This document shows, piece by piece, positions 23,530 to 35,880 of a stretch of 64,000 bases of DNA. The stretch is from Combretum micranthum (Eukaryota; Streptophyta; Magnoliopsida; Myrtales; Combretaceae). The notes under the pieces were generated by a model. That model did no database searches, was not told where the DNA came from, and saw only the letters and a program-made list of their open reading frames with translations. The stretch is taken from the NCBI GenBank assembly GCA_024138025.1, contig JAMXBD010001042.1, forward strand, positions 434,001-498,000, in the 5' to 3' direction. The position numbers and the translations under genes are program-made. Numbering within the stretch: the stretch's first letter is position 1; the number at the start of each line of letters is the position of its first letter.

Positions 23530-23790
23530 TATAACATAGTAGATTTTCTGTCAGCTTCACTCCTTCTCAAAGCTCTTGGATGTTACTCAACACATATGAA
23601 GTTCTACTGATTTGCTTAGCTGAAAGGCCATTGGCAGAGTTTTGTATGGAAAATTCCTCCACTCCATGTAATGGAGTTCTTTGGATAAAAAATTAAGGTC
23701 ATCAGGGAAAGTGTTTCCATTAAAGATGAGAAATCTTAGTTTCTTCATCTTCTTTATCTTCCGAAAGGTCTTTACCTTCCATTCTTGTTT
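23530..23790 (-). pseudogene. TNL NBS-LRR linker / first LRR exon remnant
   Basis: The minus-strand translation from about 23787 contains 'TFRKIKKMKKLRFLIF', 'FPDDLNFLSKELHYMEWRNF' and 'KTLPMAFQLSKSVELHM'. This is the standard TNL block that follows the NB-ARC domain. A frame break follows, and then 'SNIQEL*EGVKLTENL', where the conserved Trp of 'LWEGVK' has become TGA. No TIR or NB-ARC part is seen upstream (to about 24900), so only the LRR end of a gene survives. Confidence 0.85.
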
Positions 23791-24400
23791 TATTGTACAT
23801 AAGAAGTTTCAAATAGTGCCCTAGATAGCTTCAATTGCTCGACTATAATAAGAAGACGAAGGAAAACTACTTTAGTAAGTTTAGTTATCTTGATGATCTA
23901 ATTTGAACCATAGGCTTCTTGAGCCAAGTCTAAACCATTAGCTGCTTACTTCAACCCAAGGGGATAATGTCCAACTCATATTAGTAAGGACCCAAAGCTT
24001 TATTATTTTGCCTTTCACCCTGGCTCGGTATACTGATCGACTCTTATAGCAGTTAGTTGGCACTTTGTCCAGTGTCTCTCGGTATACTCTCTTTAGTTGG
24101 GCTTAGCACTCGTGAGTGTGGATTAGTGGGTCCACCCCACATGCACTGCAAACATCATCAACTGTCCATTCTCCCATGTTCTTACGGTATACTCAACCAT
24201 TGAGGATCATCTAACCGTAAATATTATTCTCTCTTCCATAAGAATGGTAATATCAGATGGACTCTCTCTTTCCATACTCATCAATTATCTTTAAATCAAC
24301 ATGCTTATTGACTTAAATATTAGAGTGGTCATGCCGGATCTAACCCCAACATACCACTAATCGTGTTCTACTTTGCAGGCTCCTCATTCACATAATCCAA
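23791..24400. mobile_element. Probable degraded LTR-element fragment
   Basis: The stretch has 'ggtatactc' repeated (about 24029, 24081, 24186) and ends with 'gacttaaatattagagtggtcatgccggatc...' and 'tgttctactttgcaggctcc' (about 24312-24384). A closely similar ending recurs in many plant LTR and LARD-like retroelements. No coding domain and no second LTR are visible, so the assignment is tentative. Confidence 0.4.
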
Positions 24401-24984
24401 GTCCAGATTTCTTGTATTCAGTCTTGGCCAAATTAGAATTAGCGATAAGTTATAACATGATGGTAGGAGTAAATTTATACGAACATTAGAAAAGCAAGAC
24501 TAATAATATTGCTTTTTTATAGCCAACCAATCCCTATTTTTTTATTAAATAATTGTCAAAACTCAATCAAATCCAACATAACATGCAGCTAGACTTATAG
24601 AACCTAGAGTCATACTCATACAAGCATTTGTGAAAAGAAAAAAATAATAACAATTTTCTTTTCATTTGTTTGAATTGGGATCTCAATGCGTGAGCTTTGG
24701 AAATGAAAAGATGGATTACAGTATTTTATGAAGGGTTTCTTTTCTTTTCTCCCCCTCCCCCTAGAACGACGGCATGGATTTGAATTTAATTCAATATTAA
24801 TGCTATTAGATTTTAAAATTAATGGTTTTTATATTTAGTTTAAAAGTTGTCCCTTTTATTTATATATTCTTTTTGGGAGCTTTTGTCGTCCAGTCAGTTA
24901 ATTTGACGGGATCAGTCCCGTCAAGTTTTAGACCGTTAATTTATTTAGAATTAATTATAGCCTTTGATCATATTAACTTATAAC
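24401..24984. other. No gene seen; short perfect hairpin
   Basis: Non-coding. It contains a perfect 9-bp inverted repeat with a 4-bp loop, TTGACGGGA-tcag-TCCCGTCAA (24903-24924), at the left edge of the satellite domain. A C-rich tract lies near 24751-24762. Confidence 0.5.
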
Positions 24985-27515
24985 TTGTTTTACGGGTTAA
25001 ACAAATGCCTATTTCTTTTTTTTTTTTTCTCTTCTTTCACCTTTTTATTTTCTTATATGTCTTTCACCTTTCTTATTTTTTCGTTGCATCAATTTTTTTC
25101 TTGTAACCTCACTTTTTGCCTATTAATCTCAATCTTATTACTGCTTTTTATACATGATGCATTTGTTTATGTATATTATATATTTTGTTTTAACGCATAA
25201 AATAGCATATCATATATATACGTGTGTGTGTTTTATGTGTTATATATGATATATATTTTATATGTTATAATAATACAGGATATATTACATATGTTTTTAT
25301 ATGTCTTAAAGTTTGAATTGGTTATATATTTTATATGTTATATAGGATATAGTTATATTTGTATATTATATATTTTATTATACGAGATAAAAATAATACA
25401 TCATATATATTTTATATATTATAGCAATATATAAAATTTATATGTGTTCTTATATTTTATATAGAATGTATATATTTTATATGCTATAGTAATACATTAA
25501 AATTTTATGTAAGAAATTTGCATAGTATATGTATTTATTTTAAGTCTTATATGTGATATATTTGTTTATGTGTATTTTATTTTATTTTTTTTTCAAAACA
25601 TAAAATAACATAACATATTATATCTTATAGTAATACGTTAAATCAGGGGATATATTATATGTTATATTGATATAAAAACTTGTATGTTCTTATATGTTAT
25701 TTGGGATATATATATATAATATAATTTATATGTTATAGTAATATGTAAGATCTTTACACATGAAATCGGTACAATATTACATATGATAAAATTGTTTATG
25801 TGTCTTGCATATTTTATTTTAAAACATTAAAAAAGATATTATATGTTCATATGTCGTACATGTCGAATGTGATATATAATTTAGATGTTATAGTAATATA
25901 GCATATATTTGTATATGTCCATCATATGTTTTAACATATAAGATAAATAAACATACCATATGGTACATTGAATATAAATATTATATATATATATTTACGG
26001 TAATATATTAAACTACGGTATATACAATAATATATTAAATTAAGGTATATATTATATGATATATTAATATAAATAATTTGTATATAATCTTATGTGTTAT
26101 TAAGGATATATAATTTATATGTATAGTAATATGTGATATCTTGTCACATGAAACTTGTAAAGTATAAATATTTAATATATACTTTACATGTTATACATAA
26201 TATATTTGTTTATGTATATTGTTTATGTTATTTTAAAACATAAAAAAATATCATTTGTTTATATATAACTTATATGTTATTTATGATCTACAATTTAGAT
26301 GTTATAGTAACACATAATATATTTGCTTATATCCATATATGTATTTTATATGTATGTTATAGTTACATATAAAATTTGTAAATGCTCTTATATATTATAT
26401 AAGATATATAATATGTATATATATTTTAAATATTAGAGTATTATATAAATTTTGTATATGTTCTTATATATTACATAGGATGTATATATATATTATGTTA
26501 TATTAATATGTAAAATTTTTATACATAAAATATGATGTGTAATATATGTACATGTTTTACAAGTTTAAGTATTAGATAAATTTTGTATATGTTCCTTTTA
26601 TGTTATATGGATGTATATATATTATGTTATATTAATATGTGAAATTTTTATACATAAAATTTGTATATGATATATATATATTTTATACGCTATACAAGAT
26701 ATAACTGTATTTGTATATCATATATTCATCATATAAGATAAAAGAACATGTCATAAGTATATATATCTTATATGTTATATCGAATATATATATATATATT
26801 TAAAAATGTTATTGTGATATATTATATTTGAATATTTTTAAGTTATAGCTAATAATATATTAAATTTGTATATGTTTTTAGATGACACAACAATATATAA
26901 AATTTCTAAATGCTCTTATAAGTTATATGGGATGTTATGTTAGACATATATTTATTTATATATCACGTATCATTTTTTATAATATAAAATACACACATCA
27001 TATAGAAATGTGTATACATATATATATATATACCTTAATTATGTTATAGTATATATACTTTATTTGTTATATTAATATAAAAAAATTGTAAATCTTCTAT
27101 TATGTTATATATAATGTATAAATATTTTTGAAGTTACAATAATATATAAAATTCATATATGTTATATAGAATATATATATGTATATATTATAGTAATAGG
27201 TAAAATCTCTATAAATAAAACTTATAAAGTACAAATATATTTTAAATGTTATAAATGATATATTTGCTCATGTGTTATAGTAATAAATAAAGCTCTATAT
27301 ACAAAATTTGTGTACGATTTTTATGCATATACACATGATATGTAATATCACAAATAATTTTTATTTAGGTTATAGTAACATATTAAATTTGTATATGTTT
27401 TGATATGCTATAGCTAAATATAAAATTTCGATAAGTTCTTATAAGTTATATAGAATATATATAATAAATATGTTATATTAATACATCAAATTTAATACAT
27501 ATATATTTTTTTACC
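24985..27515. repeat. 2.5 kb AT-rich degenerate repeat domain
   Basis: Nearly all A and T, made of diverged copies of 'tatgttatagtaatatgtaaaat...cttttacacatgaaacttgtaaagtat'. The best-preserved copies lie about 0.38 kb apart (about 25738, 26120, 26495), with others near 26625, 27198 and 27270. The same motif flanks the 40-bp arrays at 1301-1794, 35881-36384 and 36856-37265. Open frames inside it are I/Y/L-rich products of AT sequence and not genes. Confidence 0.75.
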
Positions 27516-30083
27516 CCAATATGGTCATTTTACCACACTAGGAGGAAAAAGCTTATTTCGAAGGCCATTTTACCATAGTTGAATGGAAATCCTCATTCTA
27601 GGGGCTCACACTAAGGAGGGAGAAAATGAATCCCTCATTCCAGAGGCCATTTTACCATACCAAGGGGGAATTATTTGTTCGAATATCCATTTTACTATAC
27701 TAAGGGAAACATTTTACCACACTAGGGAGAAAATCCTCGTTTTATGGGTCATTTTACCATAATTGGAGGGAAAATGGTCCATAAAATGAGGAATTTCCCC
27801 CTTGTATTGTAAAATTGTCCATGAAATAAGGAATTCCCTCTTAGTGTGGTAAAATGGCCTCAAAATAAGGAATTCCCTTTTAATGTGGTAAAAGGATCCT
27901 CGAAATGAGGAATTCCACCCCAGTGTGGTATAATGGCTCTTAGAAGCCCTTATAACGAGGAATTTCCCCCTAGTGTGGTAAAATGATCCTCAGAACGAGG
28001 ATTTCCTCCCTATTGTAGTAAAATGGCCCATAAAACGAGGATTTTCACCATAATGTGGTAAAATGGCCCTCGAAACGAGGAATTTTCCCGTAGTGCTGTA
28101 AATCACCTCAAAAATGAGGAATTTGCTCTTGGTGTGGTAAAATAACCCATAGAACGAGGAATTTCCCCCTTGTGTGGTAAAATGATCTCTAAAATAAGGA
28201 ATTTCCCCCTTGTGTGGTAAAATGGCCCTCAAAATGAGAAATTCCACCCTAGTATGGAAGAATGACTCTTAAAATGAGGAATTCCCCTATAGTGTGGTAG
28301 AATGACTCTTAGAATGGGGAATTCCTCCTTAGTTTGATAGAATGACCATTAGAACGAGGAATTCCCTCCTAGTTTGGTCAAATGGCCCTCGAAATGAGGA
28401 ATTCCCCATTGTGTGGCAAAAGGGCCCTTAAAACGAGGATTTTCCGCGTAATGTGGTAAAATGACCCCTAAAATAAAGAATTTCCTCCTAATGTGATAAA
28501 ATAGCTCTTGGAATAAGAAATTTCTCTAAGTATGGTAAATCACCCCCAGAACAAAGAATTTTCTCCTGGTGTGATAAAACGACCCCTAGATTGAAGAATT
28601 CCCCCTTAAAGAGGTAAAATGACTCTTGGAATGAGGAATTCTCTCCTAGTATGGTAAAATAGCACTCAAAATGAAGAATTCCTCCTTCGTATCGTAGAAT
28701 GGCCCTCAAAATGAGGAATTCCACCCTAGTGTGGTAGAATGGCTCTTAGAATGAGGAATTCTCTTTTAGTATGGTGGAATGACCCTTAGAATGAGGAATT
28801 CCCATTTAGTATGGTAGAATGACCCTTAGAATGAGGAATTTCCCTCTGGTGTGGTAAAATTGTCCTTAGAATGAGGAATCCTTCCATAATATGGTAAAAT
28901 GGCTTCAAGAACGAATTCCCCATAGTTTGGTAAGATGGCCTTTGAAACAAGGAATTTCTCTTTAGTGTCGTAAAATAGCCCTTAAAATAAGGAATTCCCT
29001 CCTACTGTAGTAAATTCTCCCTTAAAATGAGGATTTTCCTCCTAGTGTGGGAAAATAGCCATCAGAACGAGGAATTTTCCCCTAGTGTGGTAAAATAGCC
29101 TCTGGAACAAGGAATTTCCCCTTAGTGTGATAAAATGGCCCTTAAAACCAGGAATTTTCCTTAGTGTGGTAAAATAGCTCCTAAAATGAGGAATTCCCCT
29201 CTAGTGTGGTAAAATGACCCATAGAACAAGGAATTCCCCCTAGTGTGGTAAATAGCCTCCAAAATAAGGAATTTTCCCCTAGTGTGGTAAAATGATCTTT
29301 AAAAAGAGAAATTCTCCCTTAGTATAGTAGAATGATCCTTAGAACGAGGAGTTCCCCCTGATGGGCTATTTTACTACACTATGAGATAATTCATCGTTGT
29401 GGGGCCCATTTTACTATACTAGAGGAGAATTCCTTATTCCATAGTCTATTTAACCACACTAAGGGAGGAATTCATCGTTGTAAGGTTTAGCTTACCATAG
29501 TAGGGGAAATTCTTTGTTCTAGGTGACATTTTACTGTATAAAGAAATAATTCATCGTTCTGGGGGTCAATTTACCACACTAGGGAAGAATTCCTTGTTTC
29601 ATAGGTTATTTTATCACACTAGGGTATCATTTCTCATTATAGAGACCATTTTACCATTTTAGGGGGTATTCCTCATTCCATGGGTCATTTTACCACACTA
29701 GGGGATAATTCCTTATTGTATAGGTCATTTTACACCATAAAAGGGGAATTCCTCGTTTCAAGGTCCATTTTACTAGGAGAAAATTTCTCATTCCATGGGG
29801 TATTTTACCGCACCAATGGGGAGATTCCTTGTTCTAGAGGTTATTAGGGGGATTCTTCATTCCAAGGACCATTTTACCACAATAGGGGATAATTCCTCGT
29901 TATAGGGGCTATTTTACCATACTGGGGTGGGGTGGGGGGGGTGGGGGAGGGTGAGGGAGAGAAGAAAGGGGGATTTTTCCTTCCAGTGGCCATTTTACCA
30001 CATTAGAGAATAATTCCTCATTATAGGGGTTTTTTTGTCATACTATGGAGGAATTCCTCATTTCGAAGGTCATTTTACCATAC
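27516..30083. repeat. 40-bp satellite array with two orientation switches
   Basis: The consensus unit is about 'gaggaattcccc' followed by 'ctagtgtggtaaaatggccc' and 'ttaaaat', roughly 40 bp, often with an EcoRI site (GAATTC). In 27516 to about 27772 the units read as the reverse complement (about 6 units). From about 27773 to 29362 they read forward (about 40 units). From about 29363 to 30083 they are reversed again (about 17 units). Units differ from one another by many changes, so the array is old. A long LTR interrupts it at 30084, and it resumes at 33686. Open frames across it are translations of the repeat. Confidence 0.92.
29931..29964 (+). repeat. G-rich tract inside the satellite
   Basis: 'ggggtggggtgggggggggtgggggagggtgaggg' lies within one satellite unit that otherwise has a single short G run. 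At least four G-runs of three or more make a G-quadruplex possible on the plus strand. Confidence 0.6.
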
Positions 30084-33000
30084 TGTAAAGACCCGACATG
30101 CTTAATTCTCAAATTAAGCACCCCAAGTCGCCAACCACGTATAACTTTTACGAATTATACGTAAGGTTGTCTTAAAAGAAGGTGTTTATGTTGAACATTG
30201 CTATCCGATTTTAGTTTATGAAATCGTTTAGTTAGATTTTCAAATAACTAGATTTAGCAGCGGAAAAATAAACTTTAATAAAAACTTTTCTACATAAAAG
30301 CATTTCAAACTTCCACTATTACAAGTGGAAAAACTTTCACTTTGATAAATATTTACAAAAGCTTATTTACAAAACTTGGGCACTAACAAGCCCTTAAATG
30401 AAAATACAAATTTATAAATGAATCCAGTCTCTATAAAACAAACAAAGGGAGAAACAAAACAACTAAAATATTCAACGCTTCTGGCTCACATTACTCATCC
30501 ACAATCCTTCCCTTGTCAACAGAAGCACCCAAAAACTCGAGACAACATCATCAACAGCAACAACATCATCATATCATCATCTCATCATCCATCATTACCA
30601 ACATCAACAAGAACTCGTCATCATCAACTTCATCAACATCATTTTTGTCAACAACAAAATCTGTAAAAAAAATAACAACAATAAGAATGAGCTGAAGCCC
30701 AGTACACTGCAACACAATCACACACGGAGTGACACACGAGCTTAACTAAATGCAATGCATAATCAATAAGTTATTATCTTTTCTTTAAAATAAACAAATC
30801 AACATGGGAGTATTCAAACTCCGGATATCATGGATCTAGTATCACATCCGCCTCCCTGAGTGGTCCCTACTGTTCATACAGACTAGGCAGCCCCACCTTC
30901 CGGTGTAGCTCGTAATACCAGAGGATCCTGAGTAACGCATCACGATGCTCAAGGGGTTGATATAAGTAGCTCGAATACTTATATCTCCTAGATAAATCTA
31001 TCCAATAACGAAAAAGTACCATGCCCCCAATCTGAGTAAGGTCCAACTCTCCAAACCAGATTTAACGGCGTAAAAGAAAATCAACACTCATCAATTATTA
31101 AGTCAAGTTTAAGTTCTTAATTCATTTTAGATACCTATCCTAACATCCAACACGTAAGTTACTGCGTACCTTATATACGAAATCCAAATAGAGTCTCAGA
31201 AGGAATTCCATAAGATATTCCAGAAGATAAATCAGATATCCACTTTTGTTAAGGAAAGAGCTCGTATAAGAAACTAAACTAAACTAAACTAATCATCACT
31301 TCATCAAAATCATATAAGAACTTAAGCTATTGATCAATTCATCTCAAACTCATTTTATTAAATCTTATTTGATCAGACATTAATGTGGAACCCCACTATG
31401 GCTGCGAATATCGCCCCGCCAAAATATGGATAGTTCCCCTTTGTCTGTCAAAGTAATTCTTTTCACTTTAATTATAGTTTCTTATCACAAAGCATAGCAT
31501 ATATAAAGCATTCACACATAAAAGCATTCATATTCAAAGCAAATAAACATTTGAAACAACATATTCCCATATTATTCAAAGATCATCCTAATTCATTCAT
31601 CTAAGCTAATTATTAGCTGTTAACCCATTTCAGCTTAACCTTAGCCAAGTTGTTTAGAGTTAGTCATTTAATTTAAAACTAGTTCAAGTTGATTAACTTA
31701 AGTAATCTAATTCCTTTTAGCTAATTCAAGCTCATTTAGTCAACTTGAACTTAGATTCATTACTAATTCATTATACATGTAGGATCTATGTCAACTTGAA
31801 CTTACCTTAACTTAAACTTAGCTAAATTAATTAACCTTAATCATTTAGTTCAAAAACTAAGTCAAAGATGGTTAAACTCACTCAATCTAATTTATTTTAA
31901 CTCATTCAAGTCTATTTAATCAAGTTGAACTTAAGTTTGTTAACTAAGTTCATTTAAGTTCAATATCTAATCATAAGAACATATAATAAACAAGGTAAAA
32001 ACAATTGAAGAAAAACACCACTTAAAACATACTAAATCTTAAACTTAGCATAAAGGAAATTCAAATAAAATTTATATAAATATATAACTCATCATTTTAT
32101 ATACTCACCAAGATCATTTAAGTTCACTAAGTGGTCACAAGATCATAAAACAAGCAATGAAAATCATATATACAACATAACTACTTTTAGTTTAATACTC
32201 CTGTAAATTCAATTATTTGATGAATCTACAAATATACTTAAATCATGCTTCATTATATCCCTCAATCATCATTACACATCAAATATCATTAATCTATCTC
32301 ATTTTAGCTCAAAAAGATCCATTTACACTTAACAATAAACATTTAGAAATAAAAAACAAGTTTTAATTTTGTTTAGGAAAACACAATAACCAGAAAGAAT
32401 CAAAATTTAAGCATCAATACGTTTCTAATTTGTAAAAACTCAAAACATGAAAGTTATATATCTCTTTTTAAGCTTTTTATAGCAACTTGAATCACCTCAA
32501 TCAGAGGTCGTATGAAAAAGTTATGCGTAAAATACGATCAAGCTATGACATAGGGCAACTGAGTAAAACGAACACCGGCACTTCTACACCGGCAGCGTAA
32601 ATTTCAAAGCCGGAAGCGTAGAGGTTCAATACCGGCAACGTTGGAGCTAGCTTTAAGAAAATGCATTCTGTTCACTTCAACACTGCCTCAAAGCCGGTCG
32701 CGTAGAAGCTTTAGGAGGCGGCTTTAACGACAGAACAGGTTTGCGAAAACATGTTTTTTACAGTTTCCTTTTATCAAAACTTCTTCAAATCATCTATTAA
32801 GCTTCCTATATCAATTCTAACATCAAATAAACTCTAATAACAACTCTTAACACTTCAATCTTCCACCAACAACTTCAAACAACAATTAAACCATCACAAA
32901 CTACTATTCATCATCTCCTTCCTCCAACCAATCCCCAACTTCCATAAACCATTAAACCAACAAATACAAACGTAAACAGCACTTCTAACTCAATCCAACA

Positions 33001-33685
33001 TCAATTCATTAATTAGATAAGCAAACAACAAATAAAACAAATATGAATTGAACTAGAAAACTTAGCTTTTTGGCTAAATCATGCAACTTCTTGTACTTCT
33101 AGCTTTGATTTCCTTCTTATATTCTCATATTCTACTTGATTCTTCCTTTTCTCTTATTGAAATTGAGATTCATGTCTTGAATTTGGAGAGAGAAAGAAGA
33201 AGAAGAAGAAGAAGAAGAAGAAGAAGAAGAAGGAAAAGGAAAAGGGAAACGTAAATGAATGGGAAAGGCAAAAGGTAGCAAAAGAAAGAAAAGAAAAGGA
33301 AAGGATAAAATTAAATTTATATATTTTAGAAATAGGGTATAGGTTTAGAACTATCAGATCAATATCTATAGTTCCAGAAGTATTTAAAAGATGATTTCTG
33401 AACCGATATATTATAAATGAAGATCTTAAAATAAGAACTTAATTTAGGAATTTATTTTAGATAAAAAGATATTTAATTGGAGTTCGGGTTTAAAACTGAT
33501 ATTTTTATACAAACAAATAAACTCAAATTTTTTTAGGGATTTGAGGAATTTCAAATCTCAAAACCAACTTAATTATTAGCTAATTAAATTAAGCCAACTT
33601 GTCTAATTAAATCATATAATTCATTTGATTCATTTAATCTATCTAAACTCAATTTCTAATCTAGGTGAAGATTTGGGGTCTTTCA
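30084..33685 (+). mobile_element. 3.6 kb solo-LTR-like element inserted in the satellite
   Basis: It starts TGTAAAGACCCG and ends GGGGTCTTTCA, so it has TG...CA termini with an extended imperfect inverted match (TGTAAAGACCC / TGAAAGACCCC). It is flanked by catac (30079-30083) and cacac (33686-33690), a 5-bp target duplication with one mismatch; the satellite continues in phase on both sides. The interior has no gag or pol. It has LTR landmarks ('ggagtattcaaactcc', 'gaggatcctgagtaacgc', 'ggttgatataagtagc', 'ttaacggcgtaaaa'), a diverged internal duplication of about 175 bp (31630-31970) and a (GAA)n tract (33196-33232). Size and ends fit a Tekay/Del-like Ty3/gypsy LTR. Confidence 0.8.
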
Positions 33686-34480
33686 CACACTAAGGCAAAC
33701 ACCGCATTGCGAGGGTCATTTCAACACACTATGAGGGAATTTCTCATTTTAGGGATCATTTTACCACAACATGAGGGAACTCCCGTTCCATTTGCCACTT
33801 TATCATATTATGAGGGAATTTCTCATTCCATGGGTCATTTTATCATAGTAGAAGGAAATTCCTCATTTGAATGGTTAATTTACCATAGTGAGATGAAATT
33901 CCTTGTTACAACGATCATTTTACCACCGTAAGGGAAAATTGCTCATTGTAAGGGCATCTTTTAACAGTAGGGGGAATTGCTCGTTCCAATGGTTATTTTA
34001 ACACAGTTGAGGGGAATTCCTCATTTCAGAAGCCATTTTTACCATAATTATGGGAAATCCCTTGTTCCACCAGCTATTTTACCATACATTAAGGCTTAAT
34101 TTTTCAACATATCCTTATGTTTTCACCATAAAAGACCAATTTTCACCTCAACTTATAGCTTAATTTAAAAACATTAAGCTTATTTCACAATGTATATCAT
34201 TTTCATCAAAATGAAGCTTAATTCTTTTGCTTAATGCTTATTTCACTAAATAAACTCTTGCCTTAGTAAGCTAAATTCCTCCCCACGATGCTCTTTTTTC
34301 CCTATCATTACTTAATTTCTTGTATTAAGGTACGTTTCAACATAAAAACTTCTATTTTCACAACAATAGGACTTTATTCCTCGTTGTGAGGCTCATTTTA
34401 GCACAAGGGTACTGTTTTCAGCATAATATGGCTAAATTGTTCCTATAATTCTCATTTTGTGATACAACTATCATATTCAT
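33686..34480 (-). repeat. 40-bp satellite array, continuation after the LTR
   Basis: Units of 'ggtcattttaccacaatatgagggaatttctcattcca' continue in the same orientation as 29363-30083. They become progressively irregular after about 34090 and fade by 34480. Together with the left part this was one array before the LTR inserted. Confidence 0.85.
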
Positions 34481-34485
34481 AAAGA

Positions 34486-35880
34486 CCGGATATGTATGTA
34501 ATTAAAACTTCACATGTCAAGTCCTCATCTACGTATTATATGCATAAATATTACATATAGGGTTGCCTCAAAAGGAAGGAGTTTATGGAAATTGCTTGGT
34601 TAACCTCTAAAAATACAAACTTTACAAATACTACTCAATTATGACTAGATAACATTATCTAAACACATACGGTAGTACTAACAAACATAGTACTTTAAAA
34701 GTTACAAAACTAAACTTGAAATATACACGATAGAAAACTTAGGTGCTTAATATTACAAAACATAGGCTTGGAGATAACATCGGTCTATACTATTACATTT
34801 CAAAACAAGGTCTTTCTTTTTCTCTTTTCCAAGAAAACAAAATGGAATAGTCTATCACCCTAGTCGTCCCACTCATCCAAGAATGCTTCACGATCAGTAC
34901 CATAAGCCATGTCATCATAGTATTCATCATCATTGATACTTGTAAAGGAAAACGTGAGCTAGAGGCTCAGTATACAACAACACAAACAAATACCAGATGG
35001 CACACAATTCCTAACCAATGCAATGCAAGAAATAATAGAATTATTTATATTTATTTAAGAAAAACATTTCAAGACTGGAGTATTCAAACTCCAATTTTAA
35101 TCCTCGGGAATCTAGGGATCCTGAATAACAACAGTTGCTCAAAAGGTTGATATAAGCAGCTAGAATACTTATATCTCCGACATAACTTTACAATTAATAA
35201 TCTCATATAGGATTCACAGTCATTACTCAACTTTACTTAACACAATTCATAATATCACCTAGTTCAACCGTGTCTATAAATGTGAACTAAATCATATTAT
35301 TTATTTTTAAGAATAAGCAAATGTTATGCCGGTACCATTTCTCCTATCAATTACCCGCTGAACCACTTATGAAAGTCATTGCATCATGATAGGGGTAGTC
35401 TAAGCGCTCGATCTACAATGTCAACCTCGATAATAGGGTTGCCGCTCCCCGAACTGGATTCAACGGCACATGAACAAACAATTTACACAAATTTTTAAGC
35501 CAATCTTTAGTCAAATTTGATTTGATAATGTTTAACATATCACTGCGTACCTAAATAATAAGAACTATCGGGTAAATGACTGGTGTTCAAACTAGACTGA
35601 ATACGATAATTTGTCAAAGAACCATTTCATATAAAACATCATTAATTCATAATTAAATATCAAATCATTTTGACTTCATCAAACTCAAATAAAATATCAA
35701 ACCATCATAACTTCGCATTCACACATTTATCTATACTTACTTATCTCATTTCATTATTTAAGCACATATCATTATTTTATTTTTAATTTTTATGAACAGT
35801 ATCAAAGAATTTATCACACTCATGACAAAGGTCATGATATCTATCGCGGGCACCATCACGGCGGTGATCTTGGGCCATGG
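34486..35880 (+). mobile_element. Long LTR, 5' part only
   Basis: It begins 'cataaagaccggatatg', a mutated version of the TGTAAAGACCCGACATG start at 30084, and carries the same early block ('acgtattatatgc...atatagggttgcct') and later LTR landmarks. It ends near 35880, where AT-rich repeat begins after 'gatcttgggccatggtg'. From 34605 on it is the second copy of the window's first 1.3 kb. No coding sequence. Confidence 0.7.

Noticed and set aside
24964..25434. Hydrophobic plus-strand frames that look like membrane proteins (F/L/Y/I-rich)
   Set aside because: They arise from T-runs and TA-rich repeat DNA; no conserved domain, and stops accumulate elsewhere in the same repeat.
27990..28724. Minus-strand open frames of 78-85 residues with repeated 'FLILRAILPH/FLIFEVI' segments
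   Set aside because: They are translations of the 40-bp satellite; three units make a 40-residue repeat. No start context or homology.
30570..30630. Possible CRISPR-like or short regular repeat
   Set aside because: Simple trinucleotide-type low complexity without spacers; the window is plant nuclear DNA.
30418..30695. Q/H/S-rich plus-strand frames in two phases
   Set aside because: Caused by (CAT/CAA)n low-complexity sequence within the long LTR.
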